Below, piece after piece: positions 27,168-35,777 of a stretch of 64,000 bases of DNA. The notes beneath the pieces are model-generated. The model was not told the origin of the DNA. It worked only from the letters and a program-made list of their open reading frames with translations, and did not search any database. Origin of the DNA: Mycolicibacillus koreensis (GTDB lineage Bacteria > Actinomycetota > Actinomycetes > Mycobacteriales > Mycobacteriaceae); NCBI RefSeq assembly GCF_002104795.1, contig NZ_NCXO01000012.1, positions 24,615 through 88,614 on the forward strand. The letters run 5' to 3'. The number at the start of each line of letters is the position of its first letter. Position 1 is the first letter of the stretch. The translations under genes and the position numbers were made by a program.

Positions 27168-27778
27168 GCGATACCGCGACTGCATCCCCCCGGCCCACGC
27201 AGCCGGCCGGGCCGACGCGCAACCGCCGGCAGGAGGAGACGTTCCGCAAGGTGCTCACCGCCGGCACCGAGATGTTGCGCGAGTCCCCGCACGCCGACCT
27301 GACCGTGCGGGCGGTCGCGGCACGCGCCAAGGTCGCCCCGGCCACCGCCTACACGTACTTCTCGTCGAAGAACCATCTGATCGCCGAGGTGTATCTGGAC
27401 CTGATCCGCGCGGTGCCGTATTTCACCGACGTCAACGACACGATGCTGACCCGGGTGAACACCACCCTGCGTCACCTGGCGCTGGTCTCCGCCGACGAAC
27501 CGGAGGTCGCCGCCGCCTGCACCACCGCGCTGCTGTCCAACGACGCCGGGGTGCCGCGGGTGCGGGACCGCATCGGTCTGGAGATCCACCGGCGCATCGA
27601 GTCGGCGATCGGTCCGGGCGCCGATCCGCGGGTGGTCTCGGCACTGGAGATGACCTATTCCGGGGCGCTGGTGCACGCCGGTAGCGGCGCGCTGAGCTAC
27701 GACGAGATCGCCGACCGGCTCGCCTACGTCGTCGGCCTGATCCTGCAATCCGACACCGCACACGGAGGGACTCGATGA
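27161..27778 (+). CDS. TetR-family regulator heading the CYP123/CYP51 operon
   Basis: A 205-residue TetR protein. A disordered Pro/Thr-rich N terminus (residues 1-22) precedes the DNA-binding domain at about 25-70, with VAPATAYTYFSSKNHLIAEV as recognition helix and linker. A helical ligand domain follows. The GTG start at 27161 is supported by the leaderless -10 box. Its stop overlaps cyp123 by 4 nt (ATGA), so regulator and P450 are coupled. The two identical-arm palindromes flanking the divergent region suggest it controls both its own operon and aldA. Rv0767c counterpart. Confidence 0.9.
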   Translation: MSSDTATASPRPTQPAGPTRNRRQEETFRKVLTAGTEMLRESPHADLTVRAVAARAKVAPATAYTYFSSKNHLIAEVYLDLIRAVPYFTDVNDTMLTRVNTTLRHLALVSADEPEVAAACTTALLSNDAGVPRVRDRIGLEIHRRIESAIGPGADPRVVSALEMTYSGALVHAGSGALSYDEIADRLAYVVGLILQSDTAHGGTR

Positions 27779-28986
27779 GCACATCGATGGTGGAGCTACT
27801 GCTGGACCCCTACGACTACGACTTCCACGAGGACCCGTTTCCCTACTACCGACGCCTGCGCGACGACGCCCCGCTGTACCGCAACGACGACCTGAACTTC
27901 TGGGCGCTGTCGCGGCACGCCGACGTCATGGCGGGTTTCCGCAACTCCACCGCGCTGTCCAACATCTACGGGGTCTCCCTGGACCCGATCTCGCGGACCA
28001 AAGACGCCCACAAGATCATGTCGTTCCTCGCCCTCGACGACCCGGAGCACCTGCGGCTGCGCACCCTGGTCTCCAAGGGGTTCACCCCACGGCGCACCCG
28101 CGAGCTGGAGCCGCGGGTGGCCGAGATCGCGACCGCGCATTTCGACGCCGCGCTGGAGAACAGCGCCGACGGCTCGTTCGATTTCATCACCGAGTTCGCC
28201 GGCAAGCTGCCGATGGACGTCATCTCCGAGCTCATGGGGGTGCCACAGCCGGACCGGGCGCGCATCCGCGAACTCGCCGACGGCGTGTTGCACCGGGAGG
28301 ACGGGCTCGCCGACGTTCCGCAGTCGGCGATGCAGGCCTCGGCGGATCTGATCGTCTACTACGTCGACCTGATCGAGGAATACAAGAAAACCCCGGCGGA
28401 CAACCTGACCTCCGCACTGCTGCAGGCCGAGGTCGGCGGCGACCGGCTCTCCGATCAGGAGATCCTCGCGTTCCTGTTCCTGATGGTCGTCGCCGGCAAC
28501 GAGACGACCACCAAACTGCTCGGCACCGCGCTGTACTGGGCGCACCGCAACCCCGATCAGCTCGCCGGGGTGTACGCCGACCCGTCGCGGATCCCGCTGT
28601 GGGTGGAGGAGAGCCTGCGCTACGACACGCCCAGCCAGATCCTGGCGCGGTCCGTGGCCGAGGAGATCACGCTGTATGACACCACCCTCGCCGTCGGCGA
28701 CGTGGTGCTGCTGCTGCCCGGGTCGGCCAACCGCGACGAACGGGCCTTCGACGACCCCGACGCGTTCCGCATCGGGCGCGACATCGGTTCGAAGCTGGCC
28801 AGTTTCGGCAGCGGAGCGCACTTCTGCCTCGGGGCGCATCTGGCCCGCATGGAGGCGCGGGTGGCACTGAACCAGCTGATCGCCCGTACCCGCGGCTACC
28901 AGGTGGACGAGGACAACGCCGTCCGCGTCCACTCGTCCAATGTGCGTGGGTTCGCCCACCTGCCGATCACCGTGGAGACCGTGTAA
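27775..28986 (+). CDS. cyp123: cytochrome P450 CYP123
   Basis: A 403-residue P450 with VVAGNETTTKLLG (I-helix, about 238), ESLRYDTPSQ (ExxR, about 282) and heme loop FGSGAHFCLG (about 343). The length and position, directly after the TetR gene and before an SDR and CYP51, match CYP123 (Rv0766c) of M. tuberculosis. The natural substrate is unknown to me. It is coupled on both sides by overlaps (ATGA with the TetR, TAATG with the SDR), so the operon produces regulator, P450 and SDR in linked amounts. The ferredoxin three genes downstream may serve it. Confidence 0.92.
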   Translation: MSTSMVELLLDPYDYDFHEDPFPYYRRLRDDAPLYRNDDLNFWALSRHADVMAGFRNSTALSNIYGVSLDPISRTKDAHKIMSFLALDDPEHLRLRTLVSKGFTPRRTRELEPRVAEIATAHFDAALENSADGSFDFITEFAGKLPMDVISELMGVPQPDRARIRELADGVLHREDGLADVPQSAMQASADLIVYYVDLIEEYKKTPADNLTSALLQAEVGGDRLSDQEILAFLFLMVVAGNETTTKLLGTALYWAHRNPDQLAGVYADPSRIPLWVEESLRYDTPSQILARSVAEEITLYDTTLAVGDVVLLLPGSANRDERAFDDPDAFRIGRDIGSKLASFGSGAHFCLGAHLARMEARVALNQLIARTRGYQVDEDNAVRVHSSNVRGFAHLPITVETV

Positions 28987-29813
28987 TGCCCCGTTTCGAC
29001 CCCCACCCCGATCGCCGGCCGGCCATCGTCACCGGAGCGTCCTCCGGAATCGGTGCGGCCACCGCCACCGCGCTGGCCGAGCGTGGATTCCCGGTCGCCG
29101 TCGGCGCCCGCCGTATCGACAAACTGACCGAACTGGTCGATCAGATCCGCGCCGACGGCGGTGAGGCGGTCGCCTTCCCCCTGGACGTGACCGACGCCGA
29201 TTCGGTGAAGAACTTCGTCGCCCAGACCGTCGAGACACTCGGCGAGGTGGAGCTGCTGGTCTCCGGCGCCGGGGACATGATCCCGGGCCGGCTCTATGAG
29301 ATCTCCACCGAGACGTTCCTCGACCAGGTGCAGGTACACCTGATCGGGGCCAACCGGCTGGCCACCGCCGTACTCCCGGCCATGGTGGCCCGCCAGCGCG
29401 GCGACGTGATCTTCATCGGCTCGGACACCGGCCTGGTGCAGCGCCCCCACATGGGCGCCTACGGCGCCGCCAAGGCCGGGCTGGTCGCGATGGTCAAGAA
29501 CCTGCAGATGGAGCTGGAGGGCACCGGGGTGCGCGCCTCGATCGTCCATCCCGGCCCGACCCTGACCTCGATGGGCTGGCAACTCAGCGCCGAACAGGTC
29601 GGCCCGATGCTCGAGGACTGGGCCAAATGGGGCCAGGCGCGGCACAGCTACTTTCTGCGCCCCGCCGACATCGCCCGCGCGGTCACCTTCGTCGCCGAGA
29701 CACCGCGCGGCTCCAACATCGTGTCGATGGAGGTCCAACCGGAGGCGCCGCTCAGCGACGCCCCGGCGAAGCGCCAGGAACTACGACTCGGCGAAGAAGG
29801 GATGCCGTCATGA
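28986..29813 (+). CDS. short-chain dehydrogenase/reductase
   Basis: A 275-residue classical SDR: VTGASSGIGAATATAL (about 17-32), SGAGDM at about 95, catalytic Ser in FIGSDTG (about 145) and AYGAAKAG (Tyr-x-x-x-Lys, about 158-165). ATG 28986 overlaps the cyp123 TAA by one nt. It is followed by cyp51 in an ATGA overlap. Rv0765c counterpart. Its place between two P450s suggests it oxidises or reduces a hydroxylated product, perhaps of a sterol or polyketide-like lipid (inference). Confidence 0.92.
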   Translation: MPRFDPHPDRRPAIVTGASSGIGAATATALAERGFPVAVGARRIDKLTELVDQIRADGGEAVAFPLDVTDADSVKNFVAQTVETLGEVELLVSGAGDMIPGRLYEISTETFLDQVQVHLIGANRLATAVLPAMVARQRGDVIFIGSDTGLVQRPHMGAYGAAKAGLVAMVKNLQMELEGTGVRASIVHPGPTLTSMGWQLSAEQVGPMLEDWAKWGQARHSYFLRPADIARAVTFVAETPRGSNIVSMEVQPEAPLSDAPAKRQELRLGEEGMPS

Positions 29814-31165
29814 CGACCCAACCGGCCACCACGATCCCGCGTGTCTCCGGCGGGCAGGACGAGCACGGCCATCTCGAGGAGTTCCGCACCGACCCGATCG
29901 GGCTGATGCAGCGGGTGCGTGACGAGTGCGGTGATGTGGGCACCTTCCAGCTGGCCCGCAAGAACGTGGTGCTGGTCTCCGGCGCCGAGGCCAACGAGTT
30001 CTTCTTCCGCTCCTCCGACGACGAGCTCAACCAGGCCGAGGCCTACCCGTTCATGACCCCGATCTTCGGCAAGGGGGTGGTCTTCGACGCCAGCCCGGAG
30101 CGCCGAAAGGAGATGCTGCACAACGCCGCTCTGCGCGGTGAGCAGATGAAGGGCCATGCGGTCACGATCGAGAACGAGGTCCGCCGCATGATCGCCGACT
30201 GGGGCGAGGACGGCGAGATCGACCTGCTGGACTTCTTCGCCGAGCTGACCATCTACACCTCCTCGGCGTGTCTGATCGGCACCAAGTTCCGCGAACAGCT
30301 CGACGACCGGTTCGCCACCCTCTACCACGATCTGGAGCGCGGCACCGATCCGCTGTGCTACGTCGACCCGTACCTGCCGATCGAGAGTTTCCGCCGCCGC
30401 GACGCCGCCCGGGCCGGGCTGGTGGAACTGGTCGGCGAGATCATGCAGACCCGCATCGACAATCCGGCCGACAAGAGTGACCGGGACATGCTCGACGTGC
30501 TGATCACGATCAAAGACGAGGACGGCAACCTGCGGTTCTCCGCCGACGAGATCACCGGGATGTTCATCTCGATGATGTTCGCCGGCCACCACACCAGTTC
30601 CGGCACCGCCTCGTGGACGCTGATCGAGCTGCTGCGCAACCCCGACGCGATGGCCGCCGCGGTCGCCGAACTCGACGAACTGTTCGCCGATGGTGAGTCG
30701 GTGAGTTTCCATGCCCTGCGCCAGATCCCGCACCTGGAGAACGTCTTGAAGGAGACGCTGCGGCTGCACCCGCCGCTGATCATCTTGATGCGGGTGGCCA
30801 AGGACGACTTCGAGGTGTGCGGTCTGCCGATCCGCGCAGGCGACCTGGTCGCGGCATCTCCGGCGATCTCCAACCGGATCCCCGAGGACTTCCCCGATCC
30901 CGAGCGGTTCCTTCCGGAGCGCTACGAGAAGCCGCGCCAGGAGGATCTGATCAACCGGTGGACCTGGATCCCCTTCGGTGCCGGTCGGCATCGCTGCGTG
31001 GGCGCGGCGTTCGCCACCATGCAGATCAAGGCGATCTTCTCGGTCCTGTTGCGCGAGTACGAATTCGAGATGAGCCAGCCTTCCGACAGCTACCGCAACG
31101 ATCACTCCAAGATGGTGGTCCAGCTCGAGCGTCCGGCCCGGGTGCGTTACCGCCGCCGCCACTGA
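29810..31165 (+). CDS. cyp51: cytochrome P450 CYP51 (sterol 14-alpha-demethylase family)
   Basis: A 451-residue protein, the same length as M. tuberculosis CYP51 (Rv0764c). The BC-loop Y76-type segment is present as AEAYPFMTPIFGKGVVFDAS. I-helix MMFAGHHTSSGTAS is at about 252-265 with the CYP51-typical His before Thr, K-helix KETLRLHPPLI at about 315 and heme loop FGAGRHRCVG at about 388. Family enzymes remove the 14-alpha-methyl of lanosterol-like sterols in three oxidations. Most mycobacteria lack de novo sterol synthesis, so the true role is open. The adjacent 3Fe-4S ferredoxin is its known-type electron donor. Confidence 0.96.
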   Translation: MTTQPATTIPRVSGGQDEHGHLEEFRTDPIGLMQRVRDECGDVGTFQLARKNVVLVSGAEANEFFFRSSDDELNQAEAYPFMTPIFGKGVVFDASPERRKEMLHNAALRGEQMKGHAVTIENEVRRMIADWGEDGEIDLLDFFAELTIYTSSACLIGTKFREQLDDRFATLYHDLERGTDPLCYVDPYLPIESFRRRDAARAGLVELVGEIMQTRIDNPADKSDRDMLDVLITIKDEDGNLRFSADEITGMFISMMFAGHHTSSGTASWTLIELLRNPDAMAAAVAELDELFADGESVSFHALRQIPHLENVLKETLRLHPPLIILMRVAKDDFEVCGLPIRAGDLVAASPAISNRIPEDFPDPERFLPERYEKPRQEDLINRWTWIPFGAGRHRCVGAAFATMQIKAIFSVLLREYEFEMSQPSDSYRNDHSKMVVQLERPARVRYRRRH

Positions 31166-31426
<261 letters not shown>

Positions 31427-31428
31427 CT

Positions 31429-31986
31429 ATGCCGTCGTTTCCGCGCGCGGAACTCGAAGACGTCGTCGATCGCTGGCTGGAGGCCAACCGGGAGGCCGAG
31501 CGCACCGGCGACTGGACGATCCTGGCGCAGTTCTACACCGACGACGCCACCTACGGCTGGAACATCGGCCCCAAAGAGGACGTGATGTGCGTGGGGATCG
31601 ACGAGATCCGCGACATCGCCCTCGGCCAGGAGATGGCCGGCCTGGAAGGCTGGCGCTATCCCTACCAGCGGGTGCTCATCGACGACAAGCAGGGCGAGGT
31701 GATGGGGCTCTGGAAGCAGATCTGCACCGATCCGTCCGACCCGGACGCCGAACAGTTCGAGGTCCACGGCCTCGGCGGCAGCTGGTTCCGCTACGCCGGC
31801 GACGGCAAATTCGACTGGCAGCGTGACTTCTTCGACTTCGGGCACGTCTCGGCGACATACATGGAACTGATCAAGGCCGGCCGACTCTCACCCGGGATGC
31901 AAAAACGCATCGAGCGCAGCATGTCCGGCGAGAAGATCCCCGGCTACTACCCGATCGGGCGGGCCCCGGCGTCGCTGTGGCCGTAG
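31429..31986 (+). CDS. SnoaL/NTF2-like fold protein
   Basis: About 185 residues with the cone-shaped NTF2 fold pattern: an N-terminal helix (ELEDVVDRWLEANREAERTG), then WTILAQFYTDDATYGWNIGP as the early strands, then mixed strands through SWFRYAGDGKFDWQRDFFDF. Such proteins act as isomerases, cyclases or binding proteins for steroids and polyketides. No catalytic pair can be assigned with confidence. ATG 31429 follows AAGGA by about 11 nt and lies 2 bp after the ferredoxin stop. Rv0762c counterpart, last gene of the CYP123/CYP51 operon. Confidence 0.8.
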   Translation: MPSFPRAELEDVVDRWLEANREAERTGDWTILAQFYTDDATYGWNIGPKEDVMCVGIDEIRDIALGQEMAGLEGWRYPYQRVLIDDKQGEVMGLWKQICTDPSDPDAEQFEVHGLGGSWFRYAGDGKFDWQRDFFDFGHVSATYMELIKAGRLSPGMQKRIERSMSGEKIPGYYPIGRAPASLWP

Positions 31987-32045
31987 CCATCGGCGTGCCG
32001 TCGCGGGCGTGCCGGAATTCCGGTCCGCGCGCCCGTCGGCCGCTA

Positions 32046-32150
32046 TAGGCTTTGCCCGGCGGGTGGTGAACGGCACTCACCGCCGATCGACCACCGGCTA
32101 CGTCGGAATCGACACCCCATGCTCACCAATCGGTCGCCCCGTTTCGGGGC
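32046..32150 (+). promoter_or_regulatory. candidate adhB promoter and structured leader
   Basis: The 184-bp gap before adhB has TAGGCT (32046-32051), a TANNNT -10, implying a leader of about 110 nt. The leader contains GGTGA-N7-TCACC and, just ahead of the ribosome site, the 6-bp stem GCCCCG-TTT-CGGGGC (32136-32150). The hairpin lacks a T-run, so it is not an ordinary terminator. It could protect or regulate the message start. Confidence 0.35.
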
Positions 32151-32170
32151 CAACGCGGAGGAGGACCACC

Positions 32171-33298
32171 ATGAAAACCAAGGGCGCACTGCTGTGGGAG
32201 TTCAACAAGCCGTGGTCGATCGAGGAGATCGAGATCGGTGACCCGGTCAAAGACGAGGTGAAGATCCGCATGGAGGCGGCCGGGATGTGCCACTCCGACC
32301 ACCACCTGATGACCGGCGACATCCCGATGGCGGGCTTCCCGGTGCTCGGCGGCCACGAGGGCGCCGGCGTGGTCACCGAGGTCGGCCCCGGTGTCGAGGA
32401 CATCGCCCCCGGCGACCACGTCGTGCTCTCCTTCATCCCATCCTGCGGCCGGTGCGTGTCGTGTCAGGCGGGCCTGCGCAACCTGTGCGACCTGGGCGCG
32501 ATGCTGCTCAACGGGGTCGCGGTCAGCGACGGCACCCACCGGGTGCACGCGCGCGGGCAGGGCGTGTTCCCGATGACGCTGCTGGGAACGTTCTCGCCGT
32601 GGATGGTGGTGCACAAGAGCTCGGTGGTCAAGATCGACCCGGCCATCCCGTTCGAGGTGGCCTCCCTGGTCGGCTGCGGGGTCACCACCGGGTTCGGCTC
32701 GGCGGTGCGCACCGCCGATATCCGCCCCGGCGAGGACGTGGCGATCGTCGGTGTCGGCGGGGTCGGCATGTCCGCCCTTCAGGGCGCGGTCGCCGCCGGG
32801 GCCCGCAACATCTTCGTCGTCGAACCGGTCGAGTGGAAACGCGACCAGGCACTGAAGTTCGGAGCCACCCACGTCTACCCCGACATCCACTCCGCCATGG
32901 GCGGGATCATGGACGTCACCGCCGGGCTGATGGCCCGCAAGGTGATCGTCACCGTCGGCGAGGTGCACGGCGCCGACATCGACAACTACATGATCCTGAC
33001 CGCCAAGGCCGGCACCTGCGTGCTGACCGCGATGGGCTCGATGATGGAGAACCAGGTCACGCTGAACCTGTCGATGCTGACCCTGTTGCAGAAGAACCTG
33101 CAAGGCACCATCTTCGGCGGCGGGAACCCGCAGTACGACATCCCGCAGCTGCTGTCCTACTACCAGGCGGGCAAGCTCAACATCGAGGACATGATCACCC
33201 GCCAGTACAAGCTGGAGCAGATCAACGAGGGCTACCAGGACATGCTGGACGGCAAGAACATTCGTGGCGTCATCCGCTACACCGACGACGATCACTAG
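32171..33298 (+). CDS. adhB: zinc-dependent alcohol dehydrogenase
   Basis: A 375-residue medium-chain (class III-like) alcohol dehydrogenase. Catalytic-zinc ligands are in GMCHSDHH (about 38) and GGHEGAGVV (about 60). The structural-zinc lobe is SCGRCVSCQAGLRNLC (about 93-108, C-x2-C-x2-C-x7-C). The NAD site is VGVGGVGMSALQG at about 195. Length equals recalled Rv0761c. GGAGGA precedes ATG 32171 by about 7 nt. Likely oxidises long-chain or side-chain alcohols formed by the nearby P450s (inference). It is followed by a 9-codon ORF and a flavin reductase fusion. Confidence 0.94.
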   Translation: MKTKGALLWEFNKPWSIEEIEIGDPVKDEVKIRMEAAGMCHSDHHLMTGDIPMAGFPVLGGHEGAGVVTEVGPGVEDIAPGDHVVLSFIPSCGRCVSCQAGLRNLCDLGAMLLNGVAVSDGTHRVHARGQGVFPMTLLGTFSPWMVVHKSSVVKIDPAIPFEVASLVGCGVTTGFGSAVRTADIRPGEDVAIVGVGGVGMSALQGAVAAGARNIFVVEPVEWKRDQALKFGATHVYPDIHSAMGGIMDVTAGLMARKVIVTVGEVHGADIDNYMILTAKAGTCVLTAMGSMMENQVTLNLSMLTLLQKNLQGTIFGGGNPQYDIPQLLSYYQAGKLNIEDMITRQYKLEQINEGYQDMLDGKNIRGVIRYTDDDH

Positions 33299-33305
33299 GA
33301 GTTCG

Positions 33306-33335
33306 ATGAGCACGCCGTCGCGGGTGCCCGCATGA
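33306..33335 (+). CDS. 9-codon leader ORF coupled to the OYE-type reductase
   Basis: ATG 33306 opens MSTPSRVPA and stops at TGA 33333-33335, which overlaps the downstream ATG 33332 as ATGA. AGGAG at 33297-33301 lies 4 nt before its start, while the reductase has no good ribosome site of its own. It may exist to deliver ribosomes to the next start by termination-reinitiation. Too short to prove. Confidence 0.35.
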   Translation: MSTPSRVPA

Positions 33336-35329
33336 CCGCTTTCCCCCAGCTGCTCGCCCGGGGAAGCATCGGAACCATGTCGGTGCGCAACCGTCTGGTG
33401 ATGTCTCCGATGGAGACCATGTACGGCACCCCCGACGGGCTTCCCTCGGAGCGCACCCGGGAGTATTTCGCCGCCCGGGCCCGCGGTGGGGTCGGGCTGA
33501 TCACCGTGGGCGCCACCGGAATCGACCCGCAGCATCCGGAAACACCCGGCGGCCTGCACCTGGGCACCGACGCCGCGGTGGACGCACACCGGGCGCTGGT
33601 GGACGCCGTGCACGAACACGGCGCCAAGATTCAGCCGCAGATCGTCCACGCCGGCCCCGACGGCTTGGGCCCGGAACTGCATCACGTCACGTCGCTGGGG
33701 CCGTCGGTGATCCCGTCGTATCTGACCGGGCGGCCGTCGGCGGAGGTCACCACGGCACAGTTGACGGAGATCTTCGATCTGTTCCGCGCCGCGGCGCGTC
33801 GCGCCGCCGAAGCCGGTTACGACGGCATCGAGTTGCACGCCGCCCACGGCTACATGTTCCTCGGCTCGTTCCTGGCGCCACAACGCAACCGGCGCACCGA
33901 CGACTACACCGGCTACTCGGCGCGCGGGCGCATCAAGGTGGTCACCGACGCGCTGGCCGCGATCCGTTCCGAGATCGGCGACGCCCTGCCGATCACGCTG
34001 CGGATCTCCGGCTATGAGCGGGTTGCCGGGGGTCGCCCCCTGTATGAAACCGCCCAGGTGGCACCGCAGTTGGTGGATGCCGGGGTGGATGCCTTTCATG
34101 TCAGCGGTGGCGTGATCGACCGGCTCGTCACCGGCATGGTCAACGGCGCCGACGACGGCGACGCGATCAACGTGGGTGCTGCCGCAGCGGTCAAACAGGC
34201 CGTCGACGTGCCGGTGATCGCCGTCGGCCGCATCCACGACCCGCAGCGCGCCGAGCAAATCCTCGCCGACGGCCGTGCTGATTTCATCGCGATGGGCCGC
34301 CCGCTGCTGGCCGATCCGGACCTGCCGGCGAAGCTGGCCGCCGGGCACGGCTCGCGGGTGCGCCGGTGCATCTCGTGTGAGAACTGCATCGATGCGATGG
34401 AGATCCGCTTCTCGGTGGACTGCGCGGTCAACCCGCGCACCGGCCGTGAACGCGAGTTGGCGATCCACCGCAGCGACACCGCTAAGTCGGTGGTGGTCGT
34501 CGGCGGCGGTCCGGCCGGACTGGAGGCCGCTCGGGTGGCCGCCGCCCGCGGGCACCGCGTCACCCTCTTCGAGCGCGACGCCCGGCTGGGCGGGGCTCTG
34601 CAGTGGGCGTCGGTGCTCCACCCGGACAATCAGCCGTTCTTGACCTACCTGCGCGACGAGATCGCCCGCAGCGACGTGCGGGTGGTGCTCAACCACGACG
34701 TCACCGCCGCCGAGGTGGCCGCGCTCGCACCCGAGGCGGTAGTGGTGGCCACCGGCGGGCGGGTGGTGGTGCCGCCGGTGCCCGGCGCCAGCCTGCCGCA
34801 CGTACGCACCGGAGCCAACCTGCGGGACTGGTTCGCCGGGCGGCGCCAACACCTGGTGGCGCCGCGGCTGCTGCGCGCGGCCTCCCGGGTGTGGATGCCG
34901 CTGGGCCGGCGGGTGGTGATCGTCGGCGGGGACCTGGTGGCCCTCGAACTCGCCCAGTTCCTGGCCGCCCGCGACCGGCTGGTGACGATCCTCGAGACCG
35001 GCAAGGTGCTGGCCCCGGAGATCGGTGAGAAACGCAAGACCGAGGAGACCGACCGGCTGGACCGCCTCGGGGTGAGCGTGCACGTGCGCGCCACCGTCGA
35101 GGAGATCACCACCGACGGTGTGGTGTTCACCCCGGCGCGCGGCACTGCGCGCACCCTGCCCGCCGACGATGTCGTGCTCACCGGCGGACTGGAGGCCGAC
35201 ACCACCCTCGCCGACGAACTCACCGCCCGGCTGCCCGATACCGAGGTGCACACCGCCGGGGACTGCACCGGGCTGGGATTGATCCGCAAAGCCACCGAGG
35301 ACGGCGCTCGCGCCGCCTGCGCCATCTGA
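33332..35329 (+). CDS. OYE/2,4-dienoyl-CoA reductase-like flavoenzyme (FMN + 4Fe-4S + FAD)
   Basis: A 665-residue multidomain enzyme. An N-terminal old-yellow-enzyme TIM barrel (residues 1-340) shows RNRLVMSPM at about 20 and LHAAHGYMFLGSFLAPQRN at about 170. An iron-sulfur cluster segment follows with CISCENC at about 350 and a fourth Cys 12 residues later. The C-terminal FAD/NAD domain starts at VVVVGGGPAGLEAARVAA (about 390). This is the layout of FadH, trimethylamine dehydrogenase and steroid/enoate reductases. It probably reduces an activated C=C bond. It is not in the equivalent M. tuberculosis interval as I recall. Its start overlaps the 9-codon ORF. Confidence 0.88.
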   Translation: MTAFPQLLARGSIGTMSVRNRLVMSPMETMYGTPDGLPSERTREYFAARARGGVGLITVGATGIDPQHPETPGGLHLGTDAAVDAHRALVDAVHEHGAKIQPQIVHAGPDGLGPELHHVTSLGPSVIPSYLTGRPSAEVTTAQLTEIFDLFRAAARRAAEAGYDGIELHAAHGYMFLGSFLAPQRNRRTDDYTGYSARGRIKVVTDALAAIRSEIGDALPITLRISGYERVAGGRPLYETAQVAPQLVDAGVDAFHVSGGVIDRLVTGMVNGADDGDAINVGAAAAVKQAVDVPVIAVGRIHDPQRAEQILADGRADFIAMGRPLLADPDLPAKLAAGHGSRVRRCISCENCIDAMEIRFSVDCAVNPRTGRERELAIHRSDTAKSVVVVGGGPAGLEAARVAAARGHRVTLFERDARLGGALQWASVLHPDNQPFLTYLRDEIARSDVRVVLNHDVTAAEVAALAPEAVVVATGGRVVVPPVPGASLPHVRTGANLRDWFAGRRQHLVAPRLLRAASRVWMPLGRRVVIVGGDLVALELAQFLAARDRLVTILETGKVLAPEIGEKRKTEETDRLDRLGVSVHVRATVEEITTDGVVFTPARGTARTLPADDVVLTGGLEADTTLADELTARLPDTEVHTAGDCTGLGLIRKATEDGARAACAI

Positions 35330-35351
35330 ACACCTTCGATAGGAGAAGCCG

Positions 35352-35777
35352 ATGACCGACGAAACCGCTACCGCCACACCGGCACTGACCGCATCGCAGG
35401 CGTCGTGGCGCTGCGCCCAGGGCAAAGACAAGCAGGGCTGGCTGGCGTTGATGGCCGACGATGTCGTCATCGAGGACCCGATCGGCAAGACCGTGACCAA
35501 CCCGGACGGCACCGGGGTACGCGGCAAGGAGGCGGTGGCGGCGTTCTTCGATGCCAACATCGCGGTCAACACCCTCACGATCACCTGCGAGGAGACGTTT
35601 CCGTCGGCCTCGCCGCACGAGGTGGCACACATCCTGAACCTGCACAGCCGTTTTGAGGGCGGCTACACCTCGACGGTGCGCGGGGTGTTCACCTACCGAA
35701 CCGATGAGGCCGGGCTGCTGACCAACCTGCGCGGCTACTGGAACCTCGACGTGATGAAGTTCGGCAAAGAGGAGTGA
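35352..35777 (+). CDS. ketosteroid isomerase-like (NTF2 fold) protein
   Basis: A 141-residue protein with a leading helix (SQASWRCAQGKDKQGWLALM), MADDVVIEDPIGK as the first strand pair, and a curved sheet ending in LRGYWNLDVMKF. This is the delta5-3-ketosteroid isomerase/NTF2 fold. It is the counterpart of Rv0760c, a structurally studied KSI-like protein reported to bind steroid ligands. Acidic residues in the pocket region (EDP) are candidates for the general base. GGAGAAG precedes ATG 35352. Its stop overlaps the next SDR by GTGA. Likely binds or isomerises a steroid-like substrate. Confidence 0.88.
   Translation: MTDETATATPALTASQASWRCAQGKDKQGWLALMADDVVIEDPIGKTVTNPDGTGVRGKEAVAAFFDANIAVNTLTITCEETFPSASPHEVAHILNLHSRFEGGYTSTVRGVFTYRTDEAGLLTNLRGYWNLDVMKFGKEE

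Noticed and set aside
32136..32150. GCCCCG-TTT-CGGGGC as a rho-independent terminator of the preceding operon
   Set aside because: No T-run follows and it lies only about 20 nt before the adhB start codon, so a leader role is more likely.
32123..35632. A 1169-codon open frame on the minus strand opposite adhB and the OYE-type reductase
   Set aside because: It is a composition shadow: its His/Gly/Arg/Val-rich sequence has no domain, while the plus strand encodes two complete enzymes with all motifs.
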